A stretch of 64,000 bases of DNA from Bacteroidales bacterium (GTDB taxonomy: Bacteria > Bacteroidota > Bacteroidia > Bacteroidales > UBA1715). Positions 9,786 to 20,230 of this stretch are shown in pieces. Under the pieces are notes generated by a model. The model was not told the origin of the DNA. It did no database searches and worked only from the letters and a program-made list of their open reading frames with translations. The position numbers were made by a program, and so were the translations under genes. Each line of letters opens with the position of its first letter. The first letter of the stretch is position 1. Location: positions 372,001 through 436,000 of the forward strand of contig JADKDL010000002.1 of assembly GCA_016714605.1 (NCBI GenBank), written 5' to 3'.

Positions 9786-10277
9786 ATGAAAATGAAAAAT
9801 GTAATGTTAGTAATTATGTTCCTTATTGGAATGCAAACCGTTGTTTTGGCTCAAGCAGAAACATCGGAGGTGAAGTTGAGTTGTAATGTTACTTGCAATG
9901 GTTGCAAAAGTAATATAGAGCAAAAAATGAAAAGTGTAGAAGGCGTAAGTACTGTTGAGGCATCGGTTGAAAATAAGGAGGTTACCGTTAAATTTGATCC
10001 TGCTAAAACCGACGCAGTAAAGATATCTAGCGCTTTGAAAACTGCCGGATATGAGAATAGCGTAGTTGAATCTAAAGGAAAATGTCCGGCTTCATGCAAG
10101 AAAGCATGCACTTCAGCATGTGCAAAAGATTGCAAAAAACCATGTTGTCAAAAAAATTCTTCTGCTGCATGTGAAAAAGATTGTAAAAAAGCATGTTGCA
10201 ATAAAGATGCTAATGCTTCATGTGCAAAAGATTGTATGAAACCTTGCTGTGCTAAGTCTAGCGATGTAAAGGAGTGA
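9786..10277 (+). CDS. Secreted heavy-metal-associated (HMA) domain protein with Cys-rich repeat tail
   Basis: Exported metal-binding protein. I start it at ATG 9786, which gives a proper signal peptide ending at about LAQ23; the upstream in-frame ATG at 9726 would bury it. The HMA domain (about 29-95) has the metal-binding C37-N-G-C40 motif in TCNGCKSN. The tail (about 98-163) has 15 Cys and is built of three 17-residue units with the pattern C-x2-D-C-x3-C-C, as in metallothioneins. It follows the TonB receptor by about 70 bases and ends before a strong bidirectional terminator. Likely a periplasmic metal carrier or buffer; which metal is not visible. Confidence 0.8.
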   Translation: MKMKNVMLVIMFLIGMQTVVLAQAETSEVKLSCNVTCNGCKSNIEQKMKSVEGVSTVEASVENKEVTVKFDPAKTDAVKISSALKTAGYENSVVESKGKCPASCKKACTSACAKDCKKPCCQKNSSAACEKDCKKACCNKDANASCAKDCMKPCCAKSSDVKE

Positions 10278-10310
10278 TTTGTATTCATTTCCTGTTTATG
10301 TAGGTAAATA

Positions 10311-10367
10311 AAAAGAGGCTGTCTAAAAAGCAAAAGATTACTTTTTAGACAGTCTCTTTTTATTTTT
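10311..10367. terminator. Bidirectional terminator
   Basis: 20-bp stem (10311-10330 with 10341-10360, one G-U pair) around a 10-base loop, with A/T flanks on both sides. It lies between the convergent HMA gene and the T9SS adhesin gene and can serve both. Confidence 0.9.
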
Positions 10368-10369
10368 TT

Positions 10370-10690
10370 TTATCTAATAAGAATAACACTTCCTCTTGTT
10401 TTAAAATTGCCATTCTCATCTTTTATTCCTTTCCAAGGTTCGCCGTTTTTGAAAATTGCTTCAATTTTCCATATATACGATCCACTTTCCATAATTTGGT
10501 CGTCGTAGGTACCATTCCAACCTTCAGCAGGTTCTCCATGTATCAATTTATCAGAGTACCAGATAAGATTACCCCATTTGTCATAAATCCAAATACTATA
10601 TTCAGATAAATTTAAACCTTTAGGTCTGAACTCTCTAACATAAAGAGCATCATTGTTAGGTGAAAAAGCATTTGGAATATAAAGTGATGT
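10370..10690 (-). other. T9SS type B sorting (gliding-motility C-terminal) domain coding region
   Basis: The last roughly 105 residues contain PNAFSPNND, YDKWGNLIWYSDK, EGWNGTYDD and the terminal GSVILIR, the hallmark of the CHU_C/gliding-motility C-terminal domain that targets proteins to the type IX secretion system. The same ending (DKWGNLLWYTDK) is found in the GH8 protein at 34.3-34.6 kb. Confidence 0.9.
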
Positions 10691-13600
10691 GAAAATATCA
10701 ATAAAAAAAGTTTCTATTGTAGTGTCTTTACATCCGAATTCATTTACCGTAATGAGTCTTACTTTATGAATTCCATACTCATAAGGTAAAGAGAATTTTG
10801 AATTATTTTTTTGTATCAAACTATCGGTTTCATAAAAATCCCATAAGTAATATTGGGGTACTTGTATGTTTATTTCCTTAATAATTGCAGCTTCAGAAAT
10901 GTTTTCAAATAAGGCTGTTGAGTTTGAATTATTTTCAGTTACGATAAAGTTTGAAACAGGGAAAGGAGATATCTTAACCAACATCGTATCATGTATTATA
11001 CAGTAGTTGGTGTCATAAACACTTGCAATAATTGTATCTATGCCGGCTTTATTCCAATCTATAGTAATAGAATTTCCAGTTGATTTATATGATTCTATTG
11101 GGGTTGATACATTCCATGAAATTTCACCATGTATGTTTTCAATTAGTGCTGAATAGAAATTGTTTGTCGAATATTCACAAACAGAGTCGTTTCCATATAT
11201 ATCTATCTTCCCAATTGGTTGGGTTACTCTTATGTGTGTAGTTGATATTTCACTCAAACAATTTTCCTGAGATCGATTTCTTAAGTAAATGTAGTAATCT
11301 GCTGTTTTATGGGTAGATATGTGCGATATAGGTTGTATTTGATTAAATGCAAATTGGTCTGAATACCACATTGTGTTATTTTCGCCTATTATATTTAGAG
11401 GATAATTTCCAGAATATAAACAAAGGGTTGTGTCGATTATAACTGGAGGCAATGGAAGTGGATTTACTTTTACATATTTTGAAGAAGAGCTGCTACAGCC
11501 AAATGGATTTGTTGCAGTTGCAGCGTAAAATCCTGAATTTGAAATAAATATTCGGCTGTCTGTTTCTCCGTTTTGCCATTGGTAAGTATATGTGTTGTTT
11601 GTAAGAGATTTTGCTTCAAGTGTTTTTGTTTCTTTTTCGCAGAAAACCGTATCGCCTGTAATATAGAATTCAGGAATAGGATTTACTGTAAGTTTAACTT
11701 CATCAGAAGAAATACAATTATTAAAATTAACTGTAACAGAATAGATTCCGTTTTCTGTTTTTGCGATAGTTTGTGATGTTTCTCCGCTATTCCAAAGAAA
11801 GGTATAGTTTCCTGCTCCTGCATCAAATAGCTGTGTTTCTCCTTCACATATTTCTACATCTGTTCCTAAATCTACAATTGGCAATGGCTTTACTGTTAGT
11901 TCAATTAGGTCGGTAGCCAGACATTGATTTTTTGAGACTGTTACTGAATATATTCCGATTGTTGATTTTGAAATTGTTTGAGTAGATTCTCCAGAACTCC
12001 AAAGATATGAGTCAAAATCACTTCCTGCATCAAATTGCTGAGTTACTCCTTCACATATTTCCTTATCTGTTCCTAAATCTACAATTGGCAATGGTTTTAC
12101 AGTTAGTTCAATTTGATCGGTAGCTAGGCATTGATTTTTTGAGACTGTTACAGAATATATTCCTGTTGTTGATTTTGAAATTTTTGCCGTTTTTTCTCCA
12201 CTACTCCAGATATAAGAATCCAATTCTGTAGGTGCTGTGAATTCTTGAATTTCGCCTTGACAGATTTCTTTATCGTCACCCAAATCTACGGTAGGGAGTT
12301 GATTTACTACAACTTGTATTTGGTTTGATGCTGTGCAATTATCTTTTGATACAGTAACCGAATAGATTCCTGCTTTTGATTTTCGAACAGATGAGGTTAT
12401 TTCACCTGTATTCCAAGTGTAGGAGTCTAAATTTTGTTGTGCGTTTAAAATTACAGTATCACCTTCGCAAATGACTTTATCTGAGCCTAAATCTATTGTA
12501 GGTAAAGGTTTGAGGGTAAGTATTACGGTATCTGCTGAAATGCAATTGTTTTTTGTAACAGTTACGGTATATTCACCTGAATTAGATTTAGTTATTGTTT
12601 GAGATATTTCTCCGCTATTCCATAAATAAGAATCCATGTCTGAATTAGCGTCAAATATTTGTTCAGCACCTTCGCATATTGAAATATCAGGACCTAAATC
12701 AACTATAGGTAGTGGATTTACCGTAAGTAGAATTTCATCGCTCGCAGTACAGTTGTTTTTCGATACGGTTACTGAGTATATTCCAGTTGTCAATTTATTG
12801 ATTGTTTGGCTTGTTTCTCCGCTATTCCATAAGTATGAATCCATTCCTGAGCCAGCATCAAATATTTTACTTTCCCTCTCACAAATTACTTGGTCTAATC
12901 CTAAATTAACGATAGGAAGTTCATTAACTATTATTTCATAGGAAGCAGAATCGATGCAATTATATTGGTTTGTTCCTATTACTTTATAAGTGTTTGTGTT
13001 AAGTGGTTCGAAAGGTAAACCGTTTTCTATGTTATTATTCCAAATATAAGTATGAGCACCAGAGGCTGTAAGTATAACCGATTCTCCAACGCAAATCTCA
13101 TCTTTTGTTGCTGTTATTGCAATTATTGGTTTTGGAGCAACATCAATTGTTACATTTTCTTTTTTCGATATGTATTCGCTAAAAACAATATTGTCTAGGG
13201 CAAAATCATTACCCTGAGCTTGAGTATTTTCGTTTCTTATTCCTATTTCAACCAAGCCACTAATGGGAGCTTCCCAAGTTGTATTTACTTGTACCCAATC
13301 CTGTTCGTCTGTAGGTAAGTCTATAGTTCCAAGGGCGCTATTTGCTGCATAAAATCTTAATTGAGCTGAATTTACGAGATCTTTACGTATGTTTTTAATG
13401 TAAGCAGAAAAAGAATACAGATTTCCCTCTGTAACCCAAACAGAAGTAAAATAGACCCTTTTGTTGGTAACTTCATCTCCGTCAATAATTATCATATTAC
13501 CGTCTCCAGAATAGTCTTTAAATGATCTAGCCCAGTCTGTGTTTTCAGTAATTCCGGGGTTTTTACCAACAAAGTAGCCTCCTGGAACAAGATCGGAATT

Positions 13601-16600
13601 TTCATTATAATCAGATTGAAAGCCAAAATTTCCTGCCGAAAAATCGCCATTCACAATACGGTTATTTACCTGAAATAATGCTTCTGCTGTAAATGTTATT
13701 TTTGAGTTAGGAGTAAACCATTGTTCTTTTTTTAATTTGTTGTTTAATAATGGGTTGTATGGTTGCCATTCGTTAAAAACTCCGTTTGTTATAGCTTCAA
13801 TACGTGCTGAATCATTAAGACAAACGATTGTGTCGTTATTAGTTGTAATGGTGCATTGTTGAACATCTATTTCATAATATATTTGAAAATCTATGTTTGA
13901 GAGTTGTTACATCTACCCAAAAAGAGGTGTCTGAAATAGCAGTAACTGTTCTAGTCTCATTGTCAGAGAGATCGTCCCAGAGGTGTCGTTGTCCTCCACC
14001 ATATGCTATTAGCAGGAATGGTTCGTTGGTGCAGAGTGTATATTTGAGGGTGTCAATGTTTTTTACTGTTACTGATATTGTATCTAAATATCTACAACCA
14101 TCGGCATCTTTTACCTCAACCCAATATTCCCCGGTTTTAGAAACAGTAATAGCCTGTGCTTTACTTTTATCAACCCATTTATAATCAACAAATCCCGGAG
14201 GAGCAGATATTTCAATTGTTTCACCTTCTGTAATATTTATATCATTGCCAAGATTTAGTTTCGTATTGTTTGTAATAGCATAAATACTATCTATTTGGTG
14301 GTTTTTTAGTGCCGTATTGAATATTCTAACTTCGTCAATTTCCCCGGAAAAATATTCTTGTCCGCCAGGGAAACTTGAGCCTATGTAAAATTTCTCGCCC
14401 GATTTTGTAAGGGTAATTGTAAGTTACCGAATGAATTAAAATTCCGTTAAGATATTTCAACTAAGCTATTGTCGAAATTATATGTTGCAGCTACATGATA
14501 ATAAGTATTAGTATTTATAATTGCAGGAGCTATAATCCAAATCATTTCTGGAGTATTCCAATTTAGGAGGAGTTCTACCGTGGTAGGTGTAACCCAAAGT
14601 GTAATATAGTCTTTAGTGTATCCTTGTGTGAAAATAGGAGTACTTTCATTACCATTCATAAAATTTTCGACTTTAACCCAAGCCATAAGTGAGAAATTAT
14701 TTGTTAATTCAGGTAAATCATCTGCAATTAAGTATTCTTGCATATCTCCAACATATTTGTAACCTTGGTCATAAATTGAATTTACACAAACAGGATTAGG
14801 TAAGCCATTCAATTTTAGGTCGAAGCCTGTTTTTAGAGCATTTTCAAGCGAACAATCGCAGAAGCGATAATAAGCCAATTCTCCACATAATTTATTTACA
14901 TTAATAGTATCGCTAAGTTCGCATAGGCCCTTTGAAACAGTAACAATGTATTCGCCTTTGGCATTTATTACAATAGAATCGTTTATTTCTCCGTTATTCC
15001 AAATATAATCATCAAATCCTTGATTTGCTAAAATAAGAAGTTGATCATTACATGTTATGGTAGTGTCTGGAGGGAGGTTAAGTTCGAGTATTTCTACAAC
15101 AAATGTATCTGTTACCGGACAGTTATCTATTTCAGAAAAGCTCCAGTATATTCCTGGTTGTGTGACTGTTAATGTGGGGTTTGAAGAGTTATCGTTCCAT
15201 AAATGATTTTTATTAGCCGGACCTGGATTTAAAATTATATCGCCCGAATTGCAAATAAATTCATTCTTAGAGTTTTGTATAGACGAGAAGCCTGAAAAAT
15301 AGCCATAGCTACATCCGCCTCCAACATCTCCATTTATTATTCCCATTTGAAATATTGATTCAGTGTTTGAAATCACAGAGCCTACACCAATAGGTATTAT
15401 GTTTAAGAGTTCTACTTTAGCACTTTTATATCTGCCTTGGGTGCCGGGAACATCGCTAAAGTATGATGCATCAATAATGCCAGCCACTCCATTAACTAAG
15501 AATGCATCTTCGCTTCCTGATTTTACAACTATATTAACAGCAAATCGTTGGTCATTTCCGCGTACAAAGGGTATTTCGTATGATCCACTGCATTTAATGG
15601 TTGGTATTATTGCAGCTCCCAATTCACATCCATACCCACTTAGGTGAATTACATATACCGGGTTGTTGGTTTCTATATATGCACTTTCTGTTGATAGTTC
15701 TATAGTTCGGCTTTCGCCTTGAAATACTATAAATGGTTGAATTATTCCATCAACAGTTAATGTAGTGTTTGGTTGTGTAGCTACCACAAATATTTTTTCC
15801 AATTGTGAATACAAATACCCTTTTTGTACAATATATTCTGTGCCTAAAACCGATGTGGGAACAATCTGATCGCCTACTAAATCTGCACAGCCATGAGGCG
15901 CGCCACTCAATAAATCATCGCTCATGGTTACAGCAATTGGTTTGTCACTTGTAATATAAGTTCCTGTTGGATGTTCTACTGCTAAAAATCCTACTGCTGC
16001 CGGAGCATAGGTTTCTCCTTTTTCCAGTGTTACAGAATATGCTACACCAGCCAGATGTCCACCTTGTAAATCTTGGGTTGGGGTTATTTCAATGGTAGTA
16101 TTATTTTCGGTTGCTACGACTATAAATTGTGCATGGGGAGCCGGTGTATATAAATCAACATTATTTGCACTGTTTTGAAAGGGAACATAAAATTCTTTCC
16201 TAAAGCATTTTTGCCCTTTAATGAGAAGATTTTCGGATTGCAATTACAAATTGTACTTGCAACATCGTAATAAGCTGTAATTGGAGTTGTAGAGGATATG
16301 AAAATCCCTTTTTCTCCAAGTTCATCATATTGACATTCAATCATATTTAAAAATGCAGTTAAATCTACAGATTCGCTAGAGTTAGCCGGTATGTTTACTT
16401 GAATTGGCAAAAATGCAGAATTTGCAGGTAGAGATATTGTAACATCTGCACTCGTTTTTAGAGTAGAGAGTCTTAAGAATATTGGTTTGTCGAAATCTTG
16501 ATTAACAGATACTTCAGGAGCTCCAAACCAAAATTCGGTATCTGTTTGTGCTTTGATATTATTTATTAATGTAACAGACAGAAAAGATATAATTATAAAA

Positions 16601-16614
16601 ATTTTTTGTAGCAT
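10370..16614 (-). CDS. Giant T9SS-secreted multidomain adhesin (several frameshifts)
   Basis: Cell-surface or secreted protein of about 2,080 residues. It begins at ATG 16614 with a signal peptide ending near KAQ. Order: an IgGFc-binding-protein-like N-terminal region (16.5-15.3 kb), an Ig/PKD-like unit, a LamG/concanavalin-like jelly roll (about 14.85-14.3 kb), further Ig-like units, a second carbohydrate-binding-like sandwich (about 13.65-13.2 kb), six near-identical 69-residue Ig-like repeats and a T9SS type B sorting domain. The frame breaks near 16240, 14447, 14420 and 13905; conserved sequence resumes in another frame each time. At 13905 adding one A to an A run repairs it. The apparent starts at 13654 (GTG) and 16243 are therefore internal. 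Probable role: adhesion or substrate binding. Confidence 0.8.
11681..12922 (-). repeat. Six tandem 207-bp (69-residue) Ig-like repeats
   Basis: Six contiguous units of 69 residues, each built on LPxVDLGxD, ICEG, a DSYLWxSGE core and GIYSVTVSKN. The DNA spacing is exactly 207 bases wherever I measured it (for example CCTAAAT at 11865 and 12072). The two units next to the 3' end of this block are closest to each other, suggesting recent duplication. A seventh, divergent unit follows. Confidence 0.9.
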
Positions 16615-16873
16615 TTTTAGATGAATGTTTTTATGAAAACTTGAATTAAGAGCTGATAAGATGCTAAATACAAAAGAATATAAAATTAAAGTTTATGTTT
16701 TGATATTTTTTAATATTTGATTGCAAGACATTTTTTAATGCAAGAAAGTTTCAGTTATTAAAGATGTTATTTCAACAGAAAAATAAATTGAATAACTGAA
16801 TTACATATTTCAAATTCGATTTATTAATAATTAAAACAAACATTTATCGGTTGTTTCGGTAACTAAATTTGGG

Positions 16874-16881
16874 CAAAAGTA
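16874..16881 (-). promoter_or_regulatory. Candidate -7 promoter box for the giant adhesin gene
   Basis: On the minus strand the bases read TACTTTTG, matching TAnnTTTG, about 260 bases before ATG 16614. It would give a long 5' leader. No clear -33 element. The remainder of 16615-16981 shows no gene. Confidence 0.35.
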
Positions 16882-16981
16882 TTACTTTTTGAGAAAGTAA
16901 ATCTAATGGTAATGTTTTTTTTCGAATTAAAATGTTATAAAATATCTTAATTGATTTTTTTTATTTTTAAATGAAGTGTTC

Positions 16982-17467
16982 TTAATGATTTATATTTCTG
17001 TCTGTTATGTTTTTATCAAATACTACTTTTTTCATCTCTCTGCGTTCCATGTTTAGCAGATAAAACCCATCTGCTTTTACTGCATGAAAGTACTCTAATA
17101 TTTGTCTGCGAGTGTGTTTGTCTTTTATGTCAATTGCTTTATTGCCACTTTTCACTTCAATTACAAATTGTTTGTTATCTTTTTCCACCAAGTAATCAAT
17201 TACAACAGGTATTGAAATATTCTCACCTCCAAAGCTGAAGTTGTGAAAATATTTTTTTTGTTCAGCAACAATTGTATATCCCCATTTTACAAGGAGTTTT
17301 GCGGCTTCTCGTTCTTTTTGCAACCCGTTTTCAAATGATTCTGAAATTCGAATTTGGTCAGAAGTTCTTTTCCACCAAAGCTTTATAAGAAAAACAGATA
17401 ATGTAAAAATTATTACTACCGATAGTATTAATAAATAGAAGATTATCTGTGAGTTTATTGCCATCAA
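16982..17467 (-). CDS. Membrane-anchored PD-(D/E)XK nuclease-like protein
   Basis: A 161-residue protein with an N-terminal transmembrane helix (about 8-30), then a restriction-endonuclease-like fold: E53 on the first helix, D91 in VVIDYLV, E104-V-K106 in FVIEVKSG, and a QxxxY motif at Q122-Y126. These are the PD-(D/E)XK catalytic residues and the RecB-type motif. An active nuclease core tethered to the membrane is inferred; the substrate is unknown. It starts 32 bases after the repaired end of the thioesterase gene and is probably co-transcribed with it. Confidence 0.65.
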   Translation of the reverse strand: MMAINSQIIFYLLILSVVIIFTLSVFLIKLWWKRTSDQIRISESFENGLQKEREAAKLLVKWGYTIVAEQKKYFHNFSFGGENISIPVVIDYLVEKDNKQFVIEVKSGNKAIDIKDKHTRRQILEYFHAVKADGFYLLNMERREMKKVVFDKNITDRNINH

Positions 17468-17499
17468 TAAAAATATTAAATAATTCTAAATTTTGTTTA

Positions 17500-17908
17500 T
17501 TAATCAAAAAATTCCGGAAAAATTTGCTTGAAATATTGTGGCGGTCGAATAGGTTTTCTGGTATTTGCATCAACAAAAATAAGTACCGAATTGGCTGAGT
17601 TTTAGCAATTCAGCATTTTCATTATATATTTCATAATCAAAGATGAGCTTTACCGATGGCTTTGCTGACAATATTGTCTTCAAAGTCAGTAATTCGTCAT
17701 ATTGTACCGGCTTATGATAGATTATAGACAATGAGTGAACCGGTAATATTATTCCTTTGTTTTCTAGCTCTTTATATGAAAATCCGCGTGAGCGCAACTG
17801 TTCGGTTCTACCTATTTCATAATATTGAGGGTAAATACCATGATGGACATAACCCATTTGGTCTGTTTCTGCATACCTTACTCTAATTTGTGTGATAGAC
17901 TCAACCAT
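17500..17908 (-). CDS. Acyl-CoA thioesterase, 4HBT/YbgC family (frameshifted near 3' end)
   Basis: Hot-dog fold thioesterase. The YbgC-type active-site region RYAETDQMGYVHHGIY includes the catalytic Asp (D16), followed by YYEIGRTEQLR on the central helix. The frame ends at 17570, but removing one A from the AAAA run near 17604 restores the family C-terminus, with FVDANTRKP and a stop at 17500-17502 (about 135 residues, normal length). Hydrolysis of short or aromatic acyl-CoA is the family role; the true substrate is not visible. A TAnnTTTG box lies just upstream. Confidence 0.8.
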
Positions 17909-17932
17909 ATTTTTTTTATTTTATTCTAAATT

Positions 17933-17940
17933 CAAAGGTA
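17933..17940 (-). promoter_or_regulatory. Candidate -7 promoter box for the thioesterase gene
   Basis: Minus-strand TACCTTTG, matching TAnnTTTG, 25 bases before ATG 17908. Confidence 0.5.
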
Positions 17941-18129
17941 AGGATTACATTTTTTAAATTACAATTTATGATGCATTATGATTTTTTTCATATTTACATA
18001 ATTCATTAGTTTTTAAAATTGATAATACTAATGTTAATACTTAATAAAACATAACAGGATTTGTTAATGATTTGGAATACAATGAGTAATAGCTGTTTTT
18101 TTGAATTTTTAATGTTGAATATATTTAGA

Positions 18130-18161
18130 TTGTAAACTTTATATAAATAACAATATCTTTG
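18130..18161 (+). promoter_or_regulatory. Candidate promoter upstream of dusB
   Basis: TTG at 18130-18132, 21 bases, then TATCTTTG at 18154-18161: a good -33/-7 pair for Bacteroidota. It is about 130 bases upstream of the first recognisable dusB codon. I saw nothing else in 17941-18291. Confidence 0.5.
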
Positions 18162-18291
18162 CAAAATGTATTGAGCATTGTAAAAAGTATTCTATTTCTA
18201 TACTTAAAATGTAATGTATTAAATAGTTATTCTGTCTTGTATTAATGAAAAGTAGTTACGGTAAAGATAATTTTGTGATTTTAGCAGAATA

Positions 18292-19268
18292 GATTTTGGC
18301 AAATACCCGGTATTTGCAGCCCCAATGGAAGATGTGTCTGAACCATCATTCCGATATATGTGTAAAAAACACGGAGCAGACATGCTTTATACCGAATTTG
18401 CATCGAGCGATGCACTAATAAGAAGTGTAAATAAAACGATGCTCAAGCTCAGGGTGTATGATGAAGAAAGACCGGTAGCAATACAAATTTTCGGCAGAGA
18501 CCCAGAAGTTATGGCAGAAGCTGCAATAGTAGCAAGTGCTGCGAAGCCCGATATACTTGATATAAACTTCGGCTGTCCGTTAAAAAAGTTGCAGGTAAAG
18601 GGGCAGGAGCAGGCTTACTCAAAGATATACCTAGAATGGTAGCCATTGCCGAGGCTGTTGTGAAGGCATCATCGGTACCGGTTACCGCTAAAACACGTTT
18701 GGGTTGGGATGCTAATGATATGCCAATTGTATCTGTGGCCGAGCGTCTTCAAGATGTTGGTATTCAGGCATTAACTATACACGGTAGAACTCGTGCACAA
18801 ATGTACACCGGAACGGCAGATTGGACGCTAATTGCTGAGGTTAAAAATAACCAAAGAATGAAAATACCTATTATTGGTAATGGAGATATAGATTCACCAA
18901 TTAAAGCAAAAGAAGCTTTTGATCGTTATGGTGTAGATGCTATTATGATAGGTAGAGCTAGTATTGGCAATCCTTCTATTTTCAAATTTGTAAAACATTA
19001 TCTTTTGCATAACGAACTTTTGCCTGAAATGACTCTTTTAGAGATTGTTGAAGATTTGAAAGAATTTACTCATAAATCTATTGAGTGGAAAGGTTTGCCT
19101 GGAGGTGTTATACACATGCGTAGGCAGTTTGCGAAATCATTCAAAGGATTGGAGCATTTTCGTGAAACTCGTATAAAATTGCTTCGACTTATTGAACTTG
19201 ATCAAGTGCTTAATTCTCTGGATTATATTGCGGCTCATTGGAATGATAATGGTTCAGAAAAAATCTGA
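18292..19268 (+). CDS. dusB: tRNA-dihydrouridine synthase, DusB type (frameshifted, start unresolved)
   Basis: FMN-dependent enzyme that reduces uridine to dihydrouridine in tRNA. Family sequence starts at about 18292 (DFGKYPVFAAPMEDVS) with no ATG in that frame; the first ATG is at 18325, inside the FMN-binding PMED motif, so the true start is probably hidden by an upstream indel. NFGCP contains the catalytic Cys loop. Immediately after, an A6 run near 18578-18583 shifts the frame; repairing it gives KKVAGKGAGAGLLKD and the rest of the barrel, including the conserved IHGRT and GNGDI motifs. Total length about 325 residues, as expected. Confidence 0.85.
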
Positions 19269-19331
19269 TTTGTCTTTTTGTAGATAAATATTTAATGTCA
19301 TTTTTTATCATATTATATTTTTTAGAAGTTT

Positions 19332-20039
19332 ATGAAAAAACGAACCATAATTATAACCGGAGCTACTTCGGGTATTGGTAAATCAGCAGCTTTTTTATTT
19401 GCAGAGAAGGGTTTTAATGTTATTGTTACCGGACGAAATGCTCAGTTGTTGGAATCTTTATATGCTGAAACCTCTATTTTATACATAGCTTGCGATATAA
19501 ATGACCCTAATCTGCCTAAATCATTGATTGATTTAGCATTAAGTAATTTTGGCACTTGCGATATTTTAGTAAATAATGCAGGTATGCTCGAAACAGGCTC
19601 TGTTGAAGCAATTAATACTGAACGGATATGTGAAATGGTTCGTGTAAATGTTGAAGCTGCTTTTAGGTTTATTTACACTTTTGTAAAATATTTTAAGCAG
19701 ATAGATAACGGTCATATTGTAAACATTTCTAGTGTTTTAGGATTAAAAACTAGAGAACATTCTGCTGCTTATGCCGGCACTAAGCACGCAATTGAGGCGG
19801 TTTCTGAAGGCTTGCGAATGGAATTGTACAACACCAATGTGCAATTGACATGCATAGAACCCGGATTGGTGAAAACAGAAATGCACCGAATGCTTGAAGT
19901 TCACCCTACCGAAACGCTCAATATTCCTAACCCTTTGCAACCACTTGACATTGCCAAAGCTATTCTTTATGTAGTTTCGCAAGAGGCACATGTGAGAATA
20001 CCTAAATATCTAATCTTACCCAAAAACCATAGAATTTAG
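19332..20039 (+). CDS. SDR family NAD(P)-dependent oxidoreductase (YdfG-like)
   Basis: Classical short-chain dehydrogenase of 235 residues. The cofactor motif TGATSGIG is at 9-16, NNAG at 81-84, catalytic Ser at 133/134 and the Y147-x3-K151 pair. TGRNA after strand beta2 suggests NADP preference, as in YdfG-type 3-hydroxy acid dehydrogenases. The substrate cannot be assigned. It lies about 60 bases downstream of dusB on the same strand. Confidence 0.85.
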   Translation: MKKRTIIITGATSGIGKSAAFLFAEKGFNVIVTGRNAQLLESLYAETSILYIACDINDPNLPKSLIDLALSNFGTCDILVNNAGMLETGSVEAINTERICEMVRVNVEAAFRFIYTFVKYFKQIDNGHIVNISSVLGLKTREHSAAYAGTKHAIEAVSEGLRMELYNTNVQLTCIEPGLVKTEMHRMLEVHPTETLNIPNPLQPLDIAKAILYVVSQEAHVRIPKYLILPKNHRI

Positions 20040-20135
20040 CACTATATTTTATTTTATTTAACTCTATTATCCGGATGTTAATCTTATTTTAATTGAAAAA
20101 TAAAGTTTAATATCATATTTTTTTCAAATGTTGGA

Positions 20136-20164
20136 TTGAAAATATTGCATTTTTATTATTTTTG
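20136..20164 (+). promoter_or_regulatory. Candidate promoter of the hybrid two-component gene
   Basis: TTG at 20136-20138, 18 bases, then TATTTTTG at 20157-20164; the ATG at 20231 is 66 bases downstream. Confidence 0.45.
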
Positions 20165-20230
20165 CAAACAATGTAGCTTTGCGATATGTGCTTTTGATTG
20201 TTTGTAAAGGTTTAATTAATAAAGTTTTAA

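Noticed and set aside
13897..14184. Plus-strand ORF of 95 codons
   Set aside because: It is the shadow of the minus-strand adhesin gene, whose conserved Ig-like sequence runs through here.
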